From Eleginops maclovinus (Eukaryota; Chordata; Actinopteri; Perciformes; Eleginopidae): 64,000 nt of DNA. A program made the position numbers and the translations under genes. The notes beneath the pieces are model-generated. The model was not told the DNA's origin and made no database searches. It was given only the letters and a program-made list of their open reading frames with translations. Positions 50,501 to 63,000 of the stretch are shown here, piece by piece. Positions within the stretch are counted from its first letter, which is position 1. Each line of letters opens with the position of its first letter. The DNA is taken from assembly GCF_036324505.1 (NCBI RefSeq), contig NC_086366.1:15563427-15627426 (forward strand), given 5' to 3'.

Positions 50501-53500
50501 AAACGGATAGCGTTATAGTCAAATGAAGTAAAATAGAGACAAGGCTCTCAGACACTAAGTGGAAATGGTTGTCTGAATGAAATCTGAATTGAAGCGTGTG
50601 AACATCTGTAATGCTAGTTCATAGATATATCTAGTATTTGGATGACAATGTGCCTCTGAGGAATAGCTGTAATTGGTTAATGATGACACTCATTAGATTA
50701 GAACATTGTGAACTATATTGCTTTTATTTAATTATTTCAGGTTTAGTGAATGCACTTCTTCCCTAAATGGTTACACTCATTTACAAGATAAATAATTTAT
50801 CAAAATCCCTGAACAAAACAAATCAGGAACACGAAAATAACTTGACAGTGGGAAAGTGCTTAAATTGGAAGCATATTTAATCAACCGTCGTGTTTCCCCC
50901 TGGCACAAACAACACATGAGATGTACTTATTTTAAGGTCATTGCTTGAGTGCACTGCTTTAAGCAATCAGTGTTATTTTGTAAATGCCAGTTTAATGGCA
51001 AGGGGCATAATTCTCAAGTTTCGTCAAACATGGGCCAGCAGAATGCTGATTTAAAGGGAACATGATTGAGCGTGGAGCAAAGAGTATGCAACAACGAATT
51101 AAGAAAATGTGGAAATTACAATTTATAGTGTACACATAATTCCATGTGTCTGATTTAATATGCTGATGATAAACAAGTAGGTTTCCACCTTCATCTGGTA
51201 CCCCATACTCAACCTAGTGTGTTGATGCCACTGCCTAAAGCAATAATTACTGGGTACACATGCGACTTACAGCACCCGTGCTGAGTAATGAAAGCATTAT
51301 GGCTCCCTGTGGAGTGAGGGGTTTTAAATGATGGCTGGAATTAGATAACAATAATTATCCAAGCAGGCCTTGTACAGACATCCCCTCCTGTTTGCCCAAG
51401 GCACTTTGCATTCTGACTAACTATCTATTTATTCAGATCAGCCACATTACCGCACCAGTGACCCTGTGATGTATGGTTAGCAAGTTAGACGATGAAATTG
51501 ATGAAAATGTGTGTCCTTCCAAAGCATCCGTTCATATAGCACAGCTGTGGACACTGACTGAGGAGATCTGACTCCCAGGTCTCAGCTTCCGTCTCTGTTG
51601 CTGACTTTCCCACCCTGTACATCAAGAAGCTATATTTAGCCCAGCTGTGACACACAGAGAGCTCGTCCAACAAATGCTCCCTTGGCATATGTGAGACAGA
51701 CAGAAGAGTTGAGGGCTGAATCTACAATGGAGGCAGAAACTGTCCTCATACCGCAAGTTTACATGACCAAAAAAAGGGGCCAAAACTAAAACCACAGCGC
51801 TTTTGTAACTTGGGCTTTTGATAGAACCTGCTACGAGCACACTGCAGAATCATTACATTACATTACAACAACAAACAGTGATAATTTCATGGGTTGCAAC
51901 ATGGAAGTGTGTAATGTGTTATTCTAAGTTTACAGGAAATTCGTTTTTAATAATGATGTTCGGCTGAAACACTCTGTAACAAAACCTCCTTGGAGGCGAC
52001 CTTTGTTGCATGTCACCGTCATCTCTTCTCTCTTTGGATAAACATTTCCAAAACAAACAACTAAATGTTCCATAAAAATCTTTATTTTTTCAGTCCACAA
52101 TAACTCATACTTAGAAGTTGGAGTATGGTGCATGGAGACTAGAGTAACAACAAAAATGGTGTACCAACTGCACAATCAGGCACGTTGTTGACATAATGCA
52201 TTTTCTTTACAAAGTAGGCCGTGGGAAAGTATAACCACAGTCAATTAACATGACAATGTGTAGCTAATTACTAATACAAGCTTAGAATAAAAGCATTCAC
52301 ACAACAATGGTTGGTCCCCCGGTGACACAATGTAGGCTTAAGAGAAAACAATATTTTTGAATTACGAAAATAATCTCAGCGCTTGCTGGAAAGCAAATAT
52401 AGGCTCAATTTTAATCCCTGTTTTTTTGTAGTGAATAGACAAAGTAGGTCTCCAGTCTGTTCTGAGAGAAATGTGCTATTAAATGGCCACATTCTGAAAT
52501 CCTCTTATGCACCAAAGATGAAAAAAACATGCCTATTACTGAAACAAGACAAAAATAGTTGAACCGTGCATCTATTTCCCAGACATTCCAGTGAAGTCAC
52601 TGCAAATATGCTGAGGGCAGAGATAGCTGCCAGCAACACGGAGAGGTGTAAGGACCAAGGACCATTGGGATTCACATAATACTGTGAGTGAAAGTTTCAA
52701 AACTACTAATGACTCCATTAGAAAAGTTTGAGGTGTCCATGTTATCCTAAGGACATGAGACAATGTAGGAAAGGGACTTGAAATCTGTTGCTTTGTTTTT
52801 CCAAAGACATTGCAGGCAACACAGATGACACTGATTAGGAAGAAGTACTGACACTGTAGGACCCCAGCAGACTGAGATATAGCCTAGAGTAGCTCCAATA
52901 GGTTTGATAAGAGATAATAATAAGATAAGATTCAACTTTATTGTCATTGCACAGAGTAAGTACTAGGACAACGAAATGCGGTCTCTGCATTTGACCCATC
53001 CTAGTGTTAGGAGCAGTGGGCTGCCATTATGTCGGCGCCCGGGGAGCAGTGTAGGTAACCAGTGTCTTGCTCAGGGACACCACGGTGGCACTTGGTCTTT
53101 CGGGGACTTGAACTGGTGACCTTCCAGTTCCCAGGCCAAGCCCCTATGGACTTTGCCACCACCGCCTGATCTTTGCATTCCCATGTATGTGCCACATTTC
53201 ATTAACTGATCATAATTCTATATCTAGTGTAGATACCACAATTCACAAGATACCACATTTGTAAGGATGATTTAGTGGGGGAATTCACCATTAATAATTC
53301 TTTCATTTGATTGACTGCTATTGCCATCAAGAAAACATTTGAATGAATTGAAATGACCACTATTTGCTAATTAATTAATGAATTAAAGGTTATTTAAAAA
53401 CAATAATTTTAAGCTCCTTTTTTTGTTAGCAATGATTGTTAACTGAAAATATGTGGGTTTTGGTATTAAATGGTAATTTAATACATTTCCGTGCAATTTT

Positions 53501-54945
53501 CAAAAAAAAATGTTAACAAAAGAATAAATCTTTCAATAATAATAACATCTGCAAATAAACCAATGACAAAAATAATAAGTTAAGGTGGAATGATGTTTCC
53601 AGCATTAAAGTTCAAATTAAATAAGTGAAAGGATGAACATATTTTTTCTCCAAAAAGTTTTAACATATGCACAAATGTGTGCAAGTTAAATGAAGCATTA
53701 ATTTAAAAAAAACCTATTAATATTAATTATCTAAACCTAAGGGCAGTCTCAAACTGGAGGGCAGAATTTAAGACTGTTAACATTAATCTAAAACCTAGAA
53801 TTATTTTGTACAATCACTAACATAGAAGCACGATAAAAGATTCAGTGAGCTACATTAACAGACTGAGTTTCAGAACTAAAACATACTGACAAGAAAATAA
53901 AAAAGGAAACTTTGACTGTCAAAAACATAATAAATGAAGCCTTGCCTTGTCTGGCTGAGCCATTTGATTAAGCATGCAGAGGAGCTGGGTCAAAGGTTCA
54001 CCACTTACTGACGAAATGGCCCAATTTTTACCCCGCAGCAGGGTGACCTCACACCAACAGCAAACACCAGGGGTAGATACAACACCCAGCATCAGTAACA
54101 TTGATCAGCTCCAGCAAGCCAGCTGTTCTTGTTGGTCAGGGATGATGAGGAGGCATCATTCTCTCCAACCTCCAACACCCCATGGGTCTGATTCTTCATT
54201 TTCAGCACACTAATAACACCACACTCACCATCATCAATCAGCATGTGACCACTAAAGGTCATACACACATTCTTGGATGGGATTCAATCTGGATAGAGAG
54301 ATGGCATTTTAAAGGTGGATTTAACAATATGAACCTTTATACATGTGATTGTATTTTATTAAGCTGCATGTGCAATGCACAGAGTACAGTAGATGCATTT
54401 TATTTGAAACTCTCTTGCAGATGATATGATTTATGTTAGCCTTCATCTAAGGGCTGACACGACAGGTCTCCTTGTATGTCAGCATGTGTTTGCCTTTTTC
54501 TTTTACCGAACGTCAGGCTTTGTGTTTAGTCCTGTAAATGTTCTGAGAATAACTCGCTGGTTTTCAACGACTCTGGTTAGCAAACCAATCCAACCGTTAA
54601 AACGTGAAAGACGCTCTTACAACTACGTATTTTTTCTCGTTTCACTTACATTACAACAACATATTGTTAACGTAAACAGAACAATAGCCCTACGAATATG
54701 CAAACGCAAAAAAAAGCATTGCATACCGATACATCTTTCTTAACAATGCACAATATGTTTTTGTCCGGCTAACGTATGTGTCGTAACGTTAGCAGTGACA
54801 ACTCCGCTACAGCGTAACCGCACCTCGTACAGCGCAACAACGTTATCGTTATAGCATTATGAGTAAGGAAGATTAACTTACCTAAGCTGCTGTACACAAC
54901 AAAACAAGCAATGAGTCGCGCAATCGCCATCTTGCAGTGTCTCAT
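47549..54945 (-). CDS. jam3: jam3: junctional adhesion molecule 3 (JAM-C)
   Basis: Exons on the minus strand, 5' to 3': 54945-54882, 49847-49776, 49696-49583, 49404-49252, 48832-48630, 48158-48059, 47961-47835, 47723-47672, 47584-47549 (TGA). Phases close throughout, giving 306 aa (human JAM3 310). An in-frame stop lies just before the ATG at 54945; a second ATG at 54930 ([16 protein letters not shown]) would also give a signal peptide. The protein is a type I junctional adhesion receptor. The V-type Ig domain carries NPRIEWKKI, with the RIE-type motif used for JAM dimerisation, and [12 protein letters not shown]. The C2-type domain carries [20 protein letters not shown] and [16 protein letters not shown]. 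The transmembrane helix is [15 protein letters not shown], and the last exon encodes [11 protein letters not shown], a class II PDZ ligand characteristic of JAM3. Intron 1 is 5 kb; the rest are short. Whether it is jam3a or jam3b is undecided. Confidence 0.93.
52925..53170. repeat. Interspersed repeat copy 2 (CTGCATTTGACCCATCC type), jam3 intron 1
   Basis: CAACTTTATTGTCATTGCAC, then CTGCATTTGACCCATCCTAG, GTTAGGAGCAGTGGGCTGCC, GGCGCCCGGGGAGCAGTGTA and GGGACTTGAACTGGTGACCT. It is longer than the 39-kb copy and includes a downstream half, absent there, with a TTGAACTGGTGACC block that could derive from a tRNA-like B box. Such a block would suit a SINE, but this is not established. Confidence 0.75.
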
Positions 54946-54991
54946 TTGTCAGTGACAGTAGCACACAGTCAGCACCTCTGAGAGGTGATGT

Positions 54992-55726
54992 TCACGCTAT
55001 AAGGATGGGGGGCAGAACAGACTGGTGGATGTTGCCATCGACGAGTTTCCATAGCTACAAGCATAGAGGGGAAAGAGCCCTCAACGCTGCCTTACAGGCA
55101 GTAGGTGGAGCCTAAAAGTGTATGCTCCTCCTTTTCAAGTTAAACATAAATACATGACAATTATCTCTTCCAGTCTCAGCTTCAATCTTTATATTATAAT
55201 AATAACAATATAACAATAACAATTCTTAATGTATTCCTTATTTGTTTATATTGCTGACGTTTAGTCATTTGGTTATGATCAACTAATTGTTTCACCTGTA
55301 GGTCTATTTTTATATTTGCTAATGGTGTGTGTTCAAAAACATCTTGGTTTCTAGGGTAAGTAACAACAACTGCCCCAAAAAAAACCAGAGCATTTACGGT
55401 AGTATTTGTATTTTCAACTCGGGTGGAGTTTAAAATACAGTAATTTCCTCTGAACTTTCGTGGACTAGAAAGTATGCGGGAATAAGAGAGTAAATGACTT
55501 AAGTAAATACAATTTCCTGAAAGTTGTCAAGTACATGTACTATCTATCAGTGTCAAAGTGTTGTTGCCTGTAAGACCACACTGAGGGAATCAACAGCAAT
55601 TACACTCACTACAAGGGCATCAGGGCGGAAGATAGCGGATTCGCACACAGGAAGTGCCTTCCCATCATAGTGCCAGGCATTGATCTCTTTTGTCAACACC
55701 ATTTTCTCATTTCGACCAGTACTCAT
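54992..55726 (-). CDS. Candidate small two-exon gene (59 codons), or alternative jam3 leader; unrecognised
   Basis: The possible exon at 55726-55610 opens with an ATG (an in-frame TGA lies upstream) and gives 39 codons ending at a strong donor (GTGAGT). It includes MSTGRNEKMVLTKEINAWHY and LPVCESAIFRPDALV. A possible second exon, 55054-54992, follows a pyrimidine-rich acceptor (CCCCTCTATGCTTGTAG). It joins in phase 0 and ends LWKLVDGNIHQSVLPPILIA plus TGA. I recognise no family. The stop is only 47 bases before the jam3 ATG on the same strand. The segment could therefore be an alternative jam3 5' exon pair carrying an upstream ORF rather than a separate gene, or it could be chance. A 39-codon open frame alone is weak evidence; paired splice sites and a local rise in G+C are the support. 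Confidence 0.3.
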
Positions 55727-56926
55727 GTGCAATCATTTAACAAAACAAATATTACCGAAATCAGTGATTATGCAAAATATTAAATTACATTTAAAGATGA
55801 GCAGAATGTTGTGATAGCTGAATGTGCATAAGCTTAGAAGCATCCCCTGTTAGTAAATACTGTGGATCATTTAATATTCAATTAATGTAAAGTTGTATAT
55901 ATTTCTATTGCCTTCAGACAAAGCAGCTGCTTAGATACCTGAAAATAAACAGCAGGTGGCAGTGTAAAACCAGACATTATTGCAGCGTCCACCACTGTAC
56001 GTCAGTCAAATTCACTTAACTGCACCTTATTTGAGCATTTGAACAATAATGATATTCATATGAATTGTTTTCAATTGTATGGTTCTTCCAAAAAACTGTT
56101 ATGTTTTAATATATGTATATTCTTAGTTGTAAAAAACACAAGTTAAAATAAAAACAAAAAATAAATTAGACTGATATGTGTTCCCTTTGAATACAACTCT
56201 AGTCCTCCCATACTAATACATACAAGGGCAAAATAAAACAAGTCATGTTTCCCCATTTGAATCTTCCTGCAAACCATCCTGCCTCTCACCGACCACTGTT
56301 GCAGTTTTGGTATTGTATGTTGCTAAGCAATCCATCCCCCGTTGCCCCTACTGGCTGCCCTTTATTGCATCTCATAGATCAGACTCAAGGGCCTTAATTA
56401 TAGTGTAATTTCAATGTAACATTTACATCAAACTTGGGAAATTCTGAGGAGGAAATGGTAATGTTCAACTTGTGTACTTAAGTAAATTAAGGTGAATCTC
56501 ATTCTCAGCTAACTAAAGAACACTATTGCAGTTGTTGCTTTTCCTTAATTTCCTGCAGTATGCTGTTTTTTTTGTACCTCAGTTCCGCATTTATCACTGT
56601 GGATGCATTTTTTTAATTATATGAATAATGTAATAAAAAATGTAGTAATAATATTTTCAATACGAAAATGCCACAACAACTTTCTCAATTTGGTTTAACT
56701 TTTCCCAGTCTCCCTCTGTCTCTCTCCTTCCAGCCACATTCCCACTACCCCAAGCCCCTGCATGTCTATTGTGCTTGGTCATTCTCCACCTGTCCACCAG
56801 ATGCCCTCGCACTTTCCTCATCCTGGTAACTTGAATGCTCACCTGTGTCTCATATCCCAATTACTCAGTAGTATACCAGATTGTCTTTTTTGCATTGTGT
56901 AGAAGCGTTTAAGCCATACCGCTGTT

Positions 56927-57215
56927 TAGCCTATAGCCCCTGTGTAGCATGTCACACATGTATATTCTGTAGCCCCTTTTTTTTATAGCTTGTAGCCCCT
57001 TTTTAGCACCTGTGTAGCTTGTAGCACATATGTAGCCTGTAGCCCCTGTTTAGCCTGTGTAGCACCTGTGTAGCCTAGACCTTGTAACCCTTCAATAATG
57101 AGTTCAGCCTTGGCCTGTAGTTTTTAACCTTTTGTATGTAACCTGTACCTTGTAGCACTCTGCCTGAAGCTTGTATCCTGGAGCCTCTGTAGCTTGTATA
57201 GCCTGTAACTGCAAC
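56927..57215. repeat. Degenerate TGTAGCC/TAGCCCCTG satellite-like repeat
   Basis: Short words TAGCC, TAGCCCC, TAGCACC and CTTGTAGC recur every 7-15 bases for about 290 bp (for example CTGTAGCCCC, GTAGCACCTGTGTAGCCTAG, CTTGTATCCTGGAGCCTCTG). The period is irregular, so it is an old, eroded simple or minisatellite array rather than a clean tandem repeat. Confidence 0.8.
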
Positions 57216-60019
57216 CTGCTCCTGCGTCCTTCCGGCCATCCTCTGGACTCTGATAGACCTCTGTTTGGACTTGCCGCACAACTGCCCCGCTGATGGTAAA
57301 AAATGTAAGATTATTTTCCTTTGAAATTTGGTCAAAAACACATTATTTACTTAAATGTAAATGTTAAAGTGAACGACTGGCCTCTTATGCTTAGCCCACG
57401 CCTCAGTCATACTCTTTGAAGCCCACACTAACTTTTGTTGTAGCAAAATAGAGTATATTTAAACATTACATTTGTTTATTGTATTGCAGAGTTCTGAAAT
57501 GCATCACCAACAGGTTATTAAAGTTTATATCAATTCAAACATTAGGAAATATGTTAGACCTGTAAGACTTAAAATGATATTGCTGAACTGAAGTAATATA
57601 CACGATTTAGAAACCCATTCAGGGAATAAAGGAAAGACAAATTCCAAAATGACACCAAAATGCTAACACTTAAAACTACTCTTCTTGAAATTTGGAATCT
57701 CTGTTCAAAGGTAAAGTGCTACAAAAAAGCAATAATATGGGCTAATATTGGAGCATGTTAATGTATTTTATTGTAGTACATGATCCCTATGCTTTATGAT
57801 AAACGATACTTGGGTGGCATTGGTAATGGAACTCGTAGACTTAAGTGATTCAAAGAAATGCTAATGTACACTACATATGGCTGTGTACTGGTAATTAGTG
57901 TCCCATTTTCTTGATGGATATTAAGTACCTCCTGTGAGTGTCAAATCCCTGCTCTTTGAAGGTTACCAGAGAGCTCCCAACCTCATTCTTGCTGCCGTTA
58001 TTACTGTGCATGTAAAGCAAGACATTTCCTATCCTGCTAATATTTCAGCTGCTTATTTTTCTTTTTTCACCAACTCTTTAATTTAATAACTCTTTAATCT
58101 GTAGTCTGCAAACTGTTGAGAATCCCTGGGATATGTGCGTGCTATTTTTGGTCTCGGCTCTTTTCAGTTTGATTTTCCATATTGAAGATTGCATCTGACA
58201 CACATTCGGCTGAATCTTTCATTAAAAAGCTGCAGCCAGAAAGTGTCTCCCTGAAGCAGGAGTGGGACTTTTAAAAGGCAGCTTGAGGTTCAGATAGAAA
58301 GGCGGTTTCAATCTGCCAGACATGACAATCAGAAGGGAAAGGCTTACGAACAAAAGCAGGAGAGGACAAGGTCTCACATCATGGTGGCTGAGTGAAAGGG
58401 GCAGGACTGACTTTTAAATTAGATATTCTGGGGGTTACTTCTTGACTGGTGCTGCAGTTTCTCAGATCTTGCTTTTTTTAAAATTTATTGATCTATTGAT
58501 ACTTTTAGTATAGGACTTTCCATTAATGCTATTTTTCAGTTAAGTATTCTACAGAGATGACTGCCGTTTTGGTTGGCACATCCATGGCACGTTTCTCCTA
58601 AGAAAAAGCTCAAACTGCAATAACCTCATTTTAAATGCTGTCTTGTCCTTTTTTAAATGAATAGATCAAGCTTTGGCAAGAGCCAAGTTCCCAGACTCTG
58701 CACGATAATTTATTATCTACTGAATTTGTCTTGTTCATTTAATTTATTTATAATATCCAGCCTGTGTTCAACTTAACTCTGTGTTGTATTATGCTCAGTA
58801 CGAAGCAGTATCAATATTTCAGAGAACAGGAGAGCTACATTATTAACTAAGTTATTATGTCATGACCTGCACTCAGTTTTGGAAGAATTATTCAAATCAA
58901 ACACTATCACATTATAACAATTTGGCCCTTACACCATTATGAGTAATGCATTCAAGATGTTACCTAAAAGTACTGAGTTATTGGCAACAACATGTGCTCA
59001 AGTATCAAAGTGAAGGTACAGGTTATGCAGGTTGGAACCTGCATGTGTTATATTGCATTGGATCATGATTGATGAATCCGTTTTTGGGTGGTACCTTGGG
59101 TTTAACTTGGTCGATTTAGAATATAATGGTTTAGTTGAAACTTTACTCTGAAATCTAATTTGAACTATAGCTGGGAAAAAAATTCTGTGAAAAGTAATTG
59201 AAATACAGTATAGACTTGTGAGAATAACATACATTTGTACATTAGTAGCTTACAGTACATAAGAAAATTATTATTTCTTTACGTCTACCTTCAGATTTGA
59301 TCCTATTGTATGGTTAAACTCAGCAGACTCTTCCTCAAACATATCCAAAAGTTCTTATTGACCAAGCCTTTTGCTTTCCATTTGGAAATCATTAACCCTG
59401 CAAATACTAACCTCGCGAATACTGTAAGAATGATAATGTGCATTAAATCTGTATAGTCATACGTTTGTGGATTATTAAAGGTGCATTGTGTAAAGTCTCA
59501 ACAGTTGAAAGAAAAAAAAAATTGTTCAGATTGGCCATCTTTTGTGTTTATTGAAACACATTTAAATGTGATTATGATGGCTTTTGACTAAATTAGTAAA
59601 TGTAATCACTGATTCCAAATGTCAGCATGTAATTATTATTAGTTTTAATTCAGCTCTCTCTAAAGAGCAGTCCAACTTCAGCTATAGTTGTATCAATCAT
59701 TTGGATTAGACTATACTGATTTAATAAACTGAATCAGTTTGTGTTGCCAAGCACTTTGAATGTGTTTAGATTAATCGCAATGGGATTACTATGCCCTCCT
59801 TCAACCACACACAGATTCTCCCCTCGGCCACAGTAATTGAACTGCTTGTTGTTCTTGCTAAAGAGATGCGGTCAACCAAATTTCATCACATTTGAGAGAG
59901 GCTAAATGTTGCTGTTATGCTATACAGAACAAGAGTCATAAATTAACAGGCACTGCATCTACAGCTCAATTATCACTGTGGTTAAAATAGCTTTCACAAG
60001 GGAGCTGAAAGATGCACAT

Positions 60020-60034
60020 GGGGGGGGGGGGGGG
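60020..60034 (+). repeat. Poly-G run (15 G)
   Basis: Uninterrupted mononucleotide tract of 15 G, rare in this AT-rich setting and prone to slippage and sequencing error. Confidence 0.95.
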
Positions 60035-63000
60035 AATAAGTTTAGAAACTTGATTGTTTCAGTGTGATGAGTGTTATCTGGCAGCTTTAAATAAGATTGT
60101 CACCTTAATTTAACACTGACATTTTGTTTGGAATATAAATTAACTGGGTGTATTTTAATTAGAGTAACCATCAAGTATCTCTATTCCTGGCAGTGCACCT
60201 GCAGAGAGTGATTTGAAACCGTGGCAACCATACAGGTTACCTACATCTGAATAAGGGTCAACAACATGACGTTCAGTCTGGAAAACAAAAGCTGAGTGTC
60301 TCTGAATAGGAAAACAGAAAATTTGTAAAAAAGAAGAAAATAGTCACAAAGTAACTTGGAAATTAGAAAACGTGTCATCGAATTATTTCATGTTCTAAAA
60401 TGAAACGGCAGATACTGCAGCAGTTCAGTACACCTAGCAAGATGAATGGTGGTGCTTCACTACTCTCGTATTTTACTTACAGGTCCCTCATTTAAGTGGG
60501 CAGCTGCTCACAGACTCCACACTGAACATGACAAGTTATTCTGATCGTAGGAACAGTGCAGAGAATGAAAGTGACTTTGAGGCCCTTAACCCTCCTGCCA
60601 ATGCAACACAACGCATGTGTCATTCACATGGGCTGCTCCATAGAAAAAAGAAACGGTAAAGGCTGTGCAGATGAGTTGTCAGTCCTGATACTTCAATTCA
60701 GAACACATTTTTTCTTGTAACCCAACACTGCACTGTCGCTATCAGAACTTTAAGGGCAAATGTAGATTTTCAGCTAAAAAGTGACATTAAAATAGGTGTT
60801 GAAAAACAAACAGCAAAATTCATTGCAGATTTCTTTCACTTTATTCTTCACCGTTCTTTTATACTGCCCTCAATAGCAACTCCTTTATCAAGGCTATTTC
60901 AAATCAGCCAGATTGGTTAATGTTATCTATTAGTTATACGTTTCAGCTGAGAGCATACTAAATTCTCACCATACAGGTAATTCACAGCATTTACTATCTT
61001 AACAGTTTTTAGCTTGAATAATGACAGCTACGGTTAACTGTTCATCAATTATTCATTATTAAATGTCTGAAAATTTACCAAAAGGTTTTAAAATGTCATA
61101 TAGTAAAAATAAAAAAAGAAGGCCTGATGGCATTTTCAAATTTCTAGATTCATCCTAGCCTGCCGTCCAAATCTTGAAGATATTTGCTTAACTGTCATAA
61201 ATTCAATCTTTTTTTTAGAAAAACTGGAACCACAAAATGATAATGAATATTGTTGTAAAAAATATAAATTTCCTTCCCAACGACGGCATTTAATCAACAC
61301 ATGATTGCTGTTCTACTAATGACAGTAAAAAATAAATATACCCTTAGCCACAGAAGCTACTGTGATAATATCAATAACCCAACAATGATTAATCGTATGT
61401 CCAGAAACCTGATTGCAATTAAACCCTTATGTGCACAGTGAAATCTTACTATGATAGGATTACTTGTTCAAGTCTTTTTAATTGAGCTTTTAAATGGACA
61501 AACAAAAATACACTCTGAAGCTGGTCTCTTGTGCAAGACACTACTGACCACTACTGGTCAAAAGCATGAATTATACTTGAAAGCAGTGTGTTACTATAAG
61601 GACATGGAGAGCTTGAAAACACCATAAGCAGACATGCAGGCAAACATCCGTTGGGCAGGTTAGTCAGCTGCAGGCTGCTGGGGCCCTCAGTGTACACATC
61701 CATATGTCTCTGTCACTAAAGCATCTGTGGATGCTTTTGGGTCCATGCTTAGTCCCCCCATTGGACAGATATACAGAGTATGAGAGTTAAGGAGCACTGC
61801 AAGAATTTATTTTGTTTTCAGTTGGACATTTACCATTAGGAATGTCATAATTGTGATGGATTATGCCATTATCTCTCTTAAAAAACACATTTTAAGTGGA
61901 CCTAAACCGAGGCATTCACAAATGTAGACATCAAAAAGCTGCCTGCTCACAGTGGTGACAGCCAAAATCCTACTGGACAGTGACCCTAAAAACAAACAGA
62001 ATATACTATACTTGAAGAAAAATATTCACTTTTCATTCGATTATTTTTGGCAGCACTCCTGACAAACCACAGATAGAGACTCTGATCTTGCCTTGTTCCA
62101 GCATCAGTCAAAAAAGAATAATATCTTGTCTTTATGTCTTTATTGATTGCTGCTCAAAAGAGGGCTAAAGCTGACAACGTTAACCCATTCTTTCTTTTTT
62201 ACAGTGCATCTCTGCAACACTTAATGGAAACATTCTTTATTCTGATAATTGAGAGGCTGCCAACATGCCTAAAGATCCACATGAGGAACTCGATAAAAGA
62301 GGAATCTGATTAATCATTAATATAACAAGGGATACAACCGTTTTTTGCAGAACATTATCCAGTTTTCTTCTGTGCAGCTAGTCCCTGCTGTATTGAACAT
62401 TTAGAAACATTATTGTTCCCTTGCTGCCCTTTGGTAACACAGCCAGCTTATCTCAGTTGACAGGCCTCAAAAACTAATAGATGTGTTGCATAAGAGATTA
62501 TCTTAACGGTTCTTATCTTTCCTCTGCTCTGGCTTGTAGGTAATTTTATTATAGAGAAAAACAGAGAAACAATCTCTGCTGCTGCCTTATGAAGCAAATG
62601 CCATTATGCTGTGTGTGTCGCTGTGGAAACAGGCTTATCAAGGCTCAGGCTGAAGAAGGTATAGGCCGACATGTCGTGGCGTTGTCAGCACTTCTGTAAC
62701 TTTAGGTGAGGGTCGGAGGGGGCTGTGTAGGTAATGTGACCTTGTTTTGCCATGCAGCAGTCACAGCACAGTCCTGCACACCATCCCATCCCCGACAGTA
62801 ATTGTAAGAATCTGACGGACGCTGCACCTTCAAAATGGCGGTCATTGGCGGTAACAATTCCTCCAAGCAGCCCAATGTGGAGTTTTAAATGTGAAACCCT
62901 TAATTTCTCCACTTTACTGACACGGCTGTACAATTGATGAAAGCTCTTGATAATTGGATTTATAATTTACGACTCACAGCTTCAGTTGTGGAGGCCATCA

